64,000 nucleotides of DNA from Lytechinus variegatus (lineage: Eukaryota > Echinodermata > Echinoidea > Temnopleuroida > Toxopneustidae), in the NCBI RefSeq assembly GCF_018143015.1, contig NC_054748.1, positions 12,886,967 through 12,950,966 of the forward strand. Direction: 5' to 3'. Made by a program: the position numbers and the translations under genes. This document shows positions 60,701 through 64,000 of this stretch, piece after piece. The notes beneath the pieces were generated by a model, which did no database searches, was not told the origin of the DNA, and saw only the letters and a list, made by a program, of their open reading frames with translations. Positions within the stretch are counted from its first letter, which is position 1; each line of letters starts with the position of its first letter.

Positions 60701-61910
60701 ATGATGATGACTTATATTGTAAAATCCTGACAGATTTTAAAAGTCAGCATCATTGCTAGACCAAAAGCTTTGGTCTCTGTTAATGTTGGTTGTTCAGCTC
60801 AGCTGAACTCCGTTGGCTTCACTCACCAAATACAGAGACTGAAGTTCTAGTGCGATCTGTACAAGGGACTCAATGACCATATCATACGTTTAGCCTTAGT
60901 GTCTAAGTTTGGATAAAACATGGAAGTGAAGTTGCGTGACAGCAGATGTAAGTCACTGTTTTTGTTCCTTTTAACTTGATTTTTTCCCCAGTTTTTTTGG
61001 CAATTGATGCCAAGAGGAAATACTAATTTGCATTTTGGTCGCGTTAATTTTCAAAAGTTTGATTCATTAAAGACAAAAATTGAAGAGCCCTGAGCTGACG
61101 GGGGGATTTTGCATTGTAAGTCCCCTAATGACGGGTGGCTGCACGAAAGCGGGCGCTAATGCAGTTTCGCACCGGCCGGTTACCAGCATACCTCATCACT
61201 AATATTTGTTCCCAAATGTCATGACAAGTCTCTCAGTCACATTTCGATGTCAATATATCCACCACATTTCAAAATATCGTGATCGGGAATGGCTGTATTT
61301 CGGCTTCAATCTCAACGTTGTTGATCGACTCGGCGTAGACATCGCTTCGCGGATCGCTTGGATTCACCGTGCACCGTAATGTTGATATGAACTGAAGTTA
61401 GCAACCAAATCATGCGAAAATGTGGCGAACAATCTGCCAGCATGCCGCATGCGAATCTATGTTCGCATGATTTGGTTGCTAACTTCAGTTCATATATCAA
61501 CATTACGGTGCACGGTGAATCCAAGCGATCCGCGAAGCGATGTCGATCAACGACGTTGAGATCGAAGCCGAAATACAGCCATTCCCGATCACAATATTTT
61601 GAAAAGTGGTGGATATATTGACATCGAAATGTGACTGAGAGACTTGTCATGACATTTGGTAACATGTGTTGGTGATTAGGTGTGCTGGTAATCGGCCGGT
61701 GCGAAACTGCATTAGCGCCCGAAAGCGAGCCATCTGTCATCTGTGTAATGAGGAGAAATTAAAAAAAAAAAAATAAAAACTCCTTGAAACAGACGGCTGC
61801 CAGCTGTCTACATTATTGCGTCCTCAAGAGTCAAGATTAAGTTTAAATTAGTTACCATGTGAAACGATGATTTCCAGAACATGGCTTTCTTCCTGAGAAT
61901 GAGAACACAT
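49235..61910 (-). CDS. BAG1: BAG1-type Hsp70 co-chaperone, complete gene, six coding exons
   Basis: Coding exons, in order: 61856-61910, 58217-58330, 57416-57498, 56431-56544, 51047-51154 and 49235-49366. Lengths 55, 114, 83, 114, 108 and 132 sum to 606 bp, or 201 residues plus TGA; all introns are GT-AG with agreeing phases. Residues about 10-84 form a ubiquitin-like domain ending SKLMLIGKK, as in human BAG1. Residues about 90-195 form the three-helix BAG domain. The Hsp70-contact residues known from BAG1 (Glu, Asp, Arg, Gln) align with E146, D156, R171 and Q179. BAG1 acts as a nucleotide exchange factor for Hsp70/Hsc70 and links it to the proteasome through the ubiquitin-like domain. The start ATG is the first after an in-frame TGA 60 bp upstream (61968-61970). 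It is shorter than human BAG1S (about 230 residues), lacking the N-terminal extension. ELP4 diverges from the same promoter region. Confidence 0.95.
49858..50936 (+). mobile_element. DR1-bearing dispersed repeat, copy C (full length)
   Basis: Terminal GTCTCACCTGC and GCAGGTGAGAC are exact inverted repeats. Seven or so diverged internal units carry AAAGTTCATTGACC, TGACCTTTGACCTTGGTC and GTTCAGTGATACTTGATT. The right end has AACTTAACCTCAGGTTAAG and a GCCGCCGCCGCCGTCGG hairpin. It sits in BAG1 intron 5 and opposite in sense to the gene. Very similar to copies at 13855 and 20636. Confidence 0.85.
51047..51154 (-). CDS. BAG1: BAG1 coding exon 5
   Basis: Acceptor TTCAACAG, donor GTAAGC. Encodes GYLQKDLEKDSLSRLCKRL then ASCHEEYVRFLEKLDSL, the second BAG-domain helix. 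It aligns without gaps to human GFLPKDLQAEALCKL and EQFMKILEEIDTL, retaining the Hsp70-contact Glu and Asp. Phase 0. It lies about 110 bp from the end of a DR1-bearing repeat. Confidence 0.93.
51210..51500 (+). mobile_element. tRNA-derived SINE
   Basis: A TA microsatellite (51204-51222) precedes a head with GTGGTCTAGTGGTTATGAC (A box). The B box region is degenerate (CATTCCCAATC). The body has CAGGTGAGGTGATGGGTACC, GGTAGGTAGAAATTCCTCG and AAGTGCTATATAAAT, which matches the 47100 SINE. In BAG1 intron 4. Confidence 0.8.
51715..51835 (+). mobile_element. SINE 3' body fragment
   Basis: GGGCTAAAGCCAGGGTAAT, GTAGAGCGCTTAGAGAC and AAGTGCTATATAAGCAAG followed by ATTATTAT are the 3' end of the same SINE family; the head is missing. 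Confidence 0.65.
52020..52140 (+). repeat. Dispersed repeat, related to 40869
   Basis: GGGTCTCTCCTCTAACGAAG, GGTTCTTAACATGCCAAGG and CCCTCCATTTAATATCCT correspond to the repeat at 40930-41100 with many substitutions. Confidence 0.5.
53033..55701. mobile_element. hAT-like element carrying a long polypyrimidine tract
   Basis: The left end AGGGCTCGACACTAGC and right end GTTAGTGTGGAGCCCT are inverted repeats; with the adjoining C/G they read CAGGGCTC...GAGCCCTG, a common hAT terminus. GTTATATGC (9 bp) flanks both sides, 7 bp if C/G belong to the element. Next to both ends lie segments with GGACCAGTA or TGACCAGTAA motifs in the same orientation. The middle (about 53740-55515) is the pyrimidine tract. 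No transposase. Confidence 0.8.
53740..55515 (+). repeat. Polypyrimidine tract with internal duplication
   Basis: Composed almost wholly of CTTT, CCTT and CTTC runs for about 1.8 kb. A segment beginning GAGTCCATCCATCCTATATT recurs 728 bp later (about 54040 and 54768) in the same order and with high identity, so the tract contains a large direct tandem duplication. The many Phe/Leu/Ser-rich open frames on the plus strand, including one of 256 codons, are artefacts of this composition. Confidence 0.95.
56431..56544 (-). CDS. BAG1: BAG1 coding exon 4
   Basis: Acceptor TTGACAG, donor GTAAGT. Encodes FNPEEDDNYKQIVEVEKRIV then ALAKKQIEISEEITGVQN, the linker and first BAG-domain helix; the closing E-x-TG-[IV]-Q matches the family. 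Phase 0 at both ends. Confidence 0.92.
57055..57300 (-). mobile_element. tRNA-derived SINE, head degenerate
   Basis: Minus strand: GGGTTCAAATCCCACC (B box) then CATTTGCCACTCTCGACCC, AATGGGTACCCGGTAGGA, TTGAATGCTTGATGCGCCC and GCCGGGGTAATAGTATGC. Ends with (TTA)n. Same family as 47100. In BAG1 intron 3. Confidence 0.8.
57416..57498 (-). CDS. BAG1: BAG1 coding exon 3
   Basis: Acceptor TTTAG, donor GTATGA. Encodes RTLANHDQQVTEAGIKHG then SKLMLIGKK, completing the ubiquitin-like domain (human counterpart ends RVMLIGKK). Ends in phase 0. Confidence 0.93.
57857..58013. mobile_element. 157-bp MITE, near-perfect palindrome
   Basis: The ends CCATGGTCACATTTG and CAAATGTGACCATGG open arms of about 60 bp that include GACCGTACGGCAAGTCGAAA and its near-exact complement. 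TA flanks both sides. About 40 bp of loop sequence separates the arms. It lies in BAG1 intron 2 (57499-58216), so the pre-mRNA of either strand would contain a strong hairpin. Confidence 0.85.
58217..58330 (-). CDS. BAG1: BAG1 coding exon 2
   Basis: Acceptor TTGCAG, donor GTTTGA. Encodes PHKHSLNLGTKATIGDLG then LEELTGVPVAGQKIINR. This is the core of the ubiquitin-like domain; the LEExTGVPxxxQKxI pattern matches BAG1 orthologues. Phase 1 at both ends. Confidence 0.93.
59175..59300 (-). mobile_element. tRNA-like SINE head, diverged
   Basis: Minus strand: GGAAGCATAGCTCAGTCGGT and TAGATCTGTAGCAC resemble a tRNA 5' half; a B box is only weakly present (GAAGGCTCAAAACC). Probably an old SINE; in BAG1 intron 1. 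Confidence 0.45.
59300..60756. other. BAG1 intron 1, no feature seen
   Basis: AT-rich intronic DNA. Short open frames on both strands lack splice context and protein-like composition. No RNA gene or transposon end recognised. Confidence 0.45.
60757..61811 (+). mobile_element. Dispersed repeat sharing the satellite module, copy 2, interrupted
   Basis: It aligns to 27705-28161 from AGACCAAAAGCTTTGGTCTC through GACAAAAATTGAAGAGCCCTG to CAGACGGCTGCCAGCTGTC. It is interrupted at CGAAAGCG by the foldback element 61152-61719. It lies in BAG1 intron 1, ending only about 45 bp from exon 1. Confidence 0.8.
61152..61719. mobile_element. 568-bp foldback element with 8-bp target duplication
   Basis: The left arm (61152 to about 61418) starts GGCGCTAATGCAGTTTCGCA; the right arm (about 61462 to 61719) is its reverse complement along the whole length, ending TGCATTAGCGCC. 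The loop is about 43 bp. CGAAAGCG lies at 61144-61151 and again at 61720-61727. The related repeat at 27705 has the single, uninterrupted CGATAGCG. The 8-bp duplication fits hAT-type or foldback elements. Open frames here are mirror images on the two strands and not genes. Confidence 0.9.
61856..61910 (-). CDS. BAG1: BAG1 coding exon 1
   Basis: Encodes MCSHSQEESHVLEIIVSH plus the first base of a glycine codon; the donor is GTAACT. It gives the first beta strand of the ubiquitin-like fold. Phase-1 junction to exon 2. An in-frame stop at 61968-61970 with no ATG between excludes a longer N-terminus in this exon. Confidence 0.9.
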
Positions 61911-62409
61911 GACGTTAATTTCTCCTTTTTTGGCAGTTGTATTTGTAACGATCTCACTTCTCAGTTCTCACTTTTCAGCTCAGACTAGACTAGACCGACA
62001 GACGTAGACATCTGTGACTCAGACTCATCGCTCATGCTCAGTCAGTCGGACATCAAGTTCAAGCTCACGATCCGACATCGACGACACGATCACGTCGTCA
62101 TGATATGACTCAGGCGCTGTGCAGCGCAGACGGAGGGTACGGTACGTACGTACCCAATGCAGAGAAATCCGAATATTAGTATTTTTCCAGGTCAATGAAT
62201 TAAAAAACAATGGATGAAGAAATTACATATGATTCTATATTATTTGAGTCAAGCTATCATTATTATTTAATGTTTTATTGATTTTTCATTCAATATATCA
62301 TTATTCAATTATGTTTTATTCAACTGATATATTGTTAATTTCATTTAAAAAATATTAAAGTAGGGTCGGGATTTATAATTTAGCCTTTGATGAAACTAAT
62401 AAAAACAAA
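61911..62409. promoter_or_regulatory. Putative bidirectional promoter, BAG1 / ELP4
   Basis: 499 bp separate the divergent start codons. The stretch 62000-62170 is CpG-rich relative to its surroundings (GATCCGACATCGACGACACG, GATCACGTCGTCATGA, GGTACGTACGTACCC), while 62180-62400 is AT-rich. No TATA box was seen at a convincing distance. Both 5' UTRs must lie here unless additional upstream exons exist. Confidence 0.7.
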
Positions 62410-62551
62410 ATGGCAGCGCCCTGTGAAGCAAAAACTAGTTTTCAAAGACGTGGAAAATCTAAGAATTTTTCCGCGCGAGGAACCAGGCCATCCCTCCATA
62501 ATGGACAACTGCTTATTTCTACGGGTGTTCCATCGCTAGATCACTTATTAG
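62410..62551 (+). CDS. ELP4: ELP4, Elongator complex subunit 4, first coding exon (partial gene)
   Basis: The ATG at 62410 opens 47 codons plus one base: [17 protein letters not shown], then [16 protein letters not shown] and VPSLDHLLG. The TSFQRRG and GTRPSxxNGQLLxSTGxPxLDxLLG patterns are diagnostic of ELP4. ELP4, with ELP5 and ELP6, forms the RecA-like hexameric ring of Elongator, which modifies wobble uridines in tRNA (mcm5/ncm5). The donor is GTATTA after the first base of a glycine codon, giving a phase-1 intron. The next exon, expected to start with a Gly-Gly-rich stretch, was not found before 64000. It diverges from BAG1. Confidence 0.93.
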
Positions 62552-62809
62552 GTATTATATTTGCAAATTAAAATTGATTTTATGATAATTATCGGACTTG
62601 AGTAGTCGGGTCCCGCCTGGCGCTCATCATCATGATCATGGGCTTGGCCGCTGCCTGCCTGGCCCCACTTGTTCACTGCTACCACCCTGCCTGTGGGGAA
62701 TCTACAGGTAGGACTATGGTATGCCAATGTTGTACAGAGCACACACTTTAAAAAATCATTAAAATATCACTTTTGTGACCAAAATTACTCATTTCTATAC
62801 AGTTGCAAT

Positions 62810-63375
62810 TTATAAGGGCATAATCGTGATATAGTCCCCAAATCCAAAAGTGGGGATCATTAGAATCACACCTACCAGAACGCATGAAAAGATCACTTCC
62901 TTTCTCCAGAACACAGTCCCCAACTCTCGCACAACAATGTGGCAAAATGATAACACACACAAATGAAACACACAGTATATAAACACTAGGGTTCTCTCCC
63001 TATTATATACTCGTGATACAGTCCCCACTCAATGGGAAATCAAGTTCGATTTTCACGGCGGTGGGGACAGTTTAAACAGTATAGTATACTCGTGATCCAG
63101 TCCCCACGCTATGGGATACACAGTTCGCTTTGTACGCAGTGGGGACGGTTCCAACAGTATAGCTATACTCGTGATACCATCCCCACGCTATGGGATACAC
63201 AGTTCGCTTTGTACGCAGTGGGGATAGCTCCAACAGTATATATACTCGTGATACCGTCCCCCCACAACGTCAAAGCGTGCTCGTTCAACAAGAGGATGGG
63301 GACAGTTTCCCGATGCAACGTGACAAGGATAAAACACATTTGGGTATGGTTGCGGAAGTTGGGGGGGGGGGGGTG
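62810..63375 (+). repeat. Tandem array of about 80 bp in ELP4 intron 1
   Basis: Units begin TATACTCGTGATAC(A/C)GTCCCCA and continue CGCTATGGGATACACAGTTC, GCTTTGTACGCAGTGGGGAC and CCAACAGTATA. Starts are at about 63004, 63087, 63164 and 63240; the last is diverged. Each unit contains GTCCCCA and its complement TGGGGAC about 45 bp apart. A weaker relative (ATAATCGTGATATAGTCCCC) precedes at 62820. Confidence 0.85.
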
Positions 63376-63459
63376 TTACACCCACAAATGTAATGAATTT
63401 GAAGGGATATTTGGCAAATTCGTTCCAAAATAAAATCCTTTTGTAATACGTTTGTATTG

Positions 63460-63860
63460 CAGAGTCATTTTTCCAGACCCGGTTAATTCAAAAGATTATA
63501 ATATAAGTCCAAAGTCTTTTTTCCAGACCCGGTTGTTTTAAAAAATTGTGATATAAGTTCAAAGTCTTTTTTCAAGACCAGAGTAAAAAAGTAACAAAGG
63601 CCCACATGGAAATATGCATATTCTTTCACCCAGACCCAGATCTTTGAAATAAAAATGAATACTACTACTAATAAATTAATAATAATAATAAAAAAATATT
63701 TATGTCGAACAACATGGACATATAGTGTAGTCTTTCCTCCAGACCTAGTTAAAAAAAAATCGTTAAAAACACGACAAGACATAAACCTCGCAATCTTATC
63801 AACATTGAATAGCACGGAAATATGGTGTAGTCTTTGCTCCAGACACAGTTATTTCAAAAT
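63460..63860 (+). repeat. Degenerate tandem repeat (AGTCTTTTTTCCAGACCCGG)
   Basis: (A)GTCTTTTTTCCAGACCCGGTT or close variants recur at about 63464, 63511, 63561, 63730 and 63828, with loosely conserved spacers such as AATATAAGTCCAA. In ELP4 intron 1. The overlapping 98- and 110-codon frames are not considered genes. Confidence 0.65.
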
Positions 63861-64000
63861 AGGAAATCATGGGAAACAAGTTTTAAGATTAAAGTTATGC
63901 TTAATTTGTATTTTTAAGAGAACTGGGTGTGGGGTTAAGACAACACTCTAAATCCAAGCATTTTAACTTTTGGGTTTAATTTTGAAGATTGGTCTTATAG

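Noticed and set aside
61312..61740. 142-codon minus-strand frame
   Set aside because: It runs through both arms of the foldback element and has a mirror-image frame on the other strand.
62552..64000. Second ELP4 exon
   Set aside because: No sequence coding for the expected Gly-rich Walker-like continuation was seen; the short open frames here are tandem-repeat translations.

Overview
This is a eukaryotic, AT-rich, intron- and transposon-dominated window, most likely from an echinoderm and probably a sea urchin. That placement rests on three things: the style of the dispersed repeats (tRNA-headed SINEs, repeats rich in TGACCTTTGACCTTGG, TACATGTA-rich introns), divergent but clearly metazoan protein exons, and GT-AG introns in nearly empty sequence. 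It is inference; no species marker was read.

Three conserved protein-coding genes can be read. (1) Liprin-alpha, minus strand: its first coding exon is at 23884-24120. The gene runs leftward, so the first 23.9 kb is probably its first intron; no further liprin exon was found there. A possible alternative first exon with a phase-0 donor lies upstream at 28750-28830. (2) A complete BAG1-type Hsp70 co-chaperone, minus strand, in six coding exons between 61910 and 49235. The joined reading frame is exactly 202 codons including the stop. It has a ubiquitin-like domain followed by a BAG domain. (3) ELP4, an Elongator subunit, plus strand: the first coding exon is at 62410-62551 and the rest lies beyond the right edge. 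BAG1 and ELP4 start codons are 499 bp apart and diverge, so they probably share a bidirectional promoter.

The rest is mobile and tandem DNA. 1-24 kb: liprin intron 1, saturated with TACATGTA, with TIR elements (1888, 9986, 18154, 19543, 22618), a 209-bp satellite (10.6-11.7 kb) and two clusters of a repeat that carries perfect DR1-type nuclear-receptor motifs. 24-49 kb: 5' flank and intergenic DNA packed with LINE remnants (26.9, 29.4, 30.7-33.2, 36.96, 39.0, 43.0-44.0 and 48.0 kb), a nested stack of CpG-rich hAT-like elements (31.5-37.3 kb), a 33-bp minisatellite (39.9-40.9 kb) and mariner-like elements (41.5, 46.1 kb). 49-62 kb: BAG1, whose introns hold a third copy of the DR1 repeat, a hAT-like element containing about 1.7 kb of pure polypyrimidine DNA, a 157-bp near-perfect palindromic MITE, and a 568-bp foldback element with an 8-bp target duplication. 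62.5-64 kb: ELP4 intron 1 with two short tandem arrays.

Most long open frames in the window are accidents of tandem or polypyrimidine repeats. No bacterial-type system, CRISPR array or intact transposase was seen. The most notable observations are the divergent BAG1/ELP4 promoter, the candidate alternative liprin start, and several insertions that can be verified against paralogous empty sites inside the same window.
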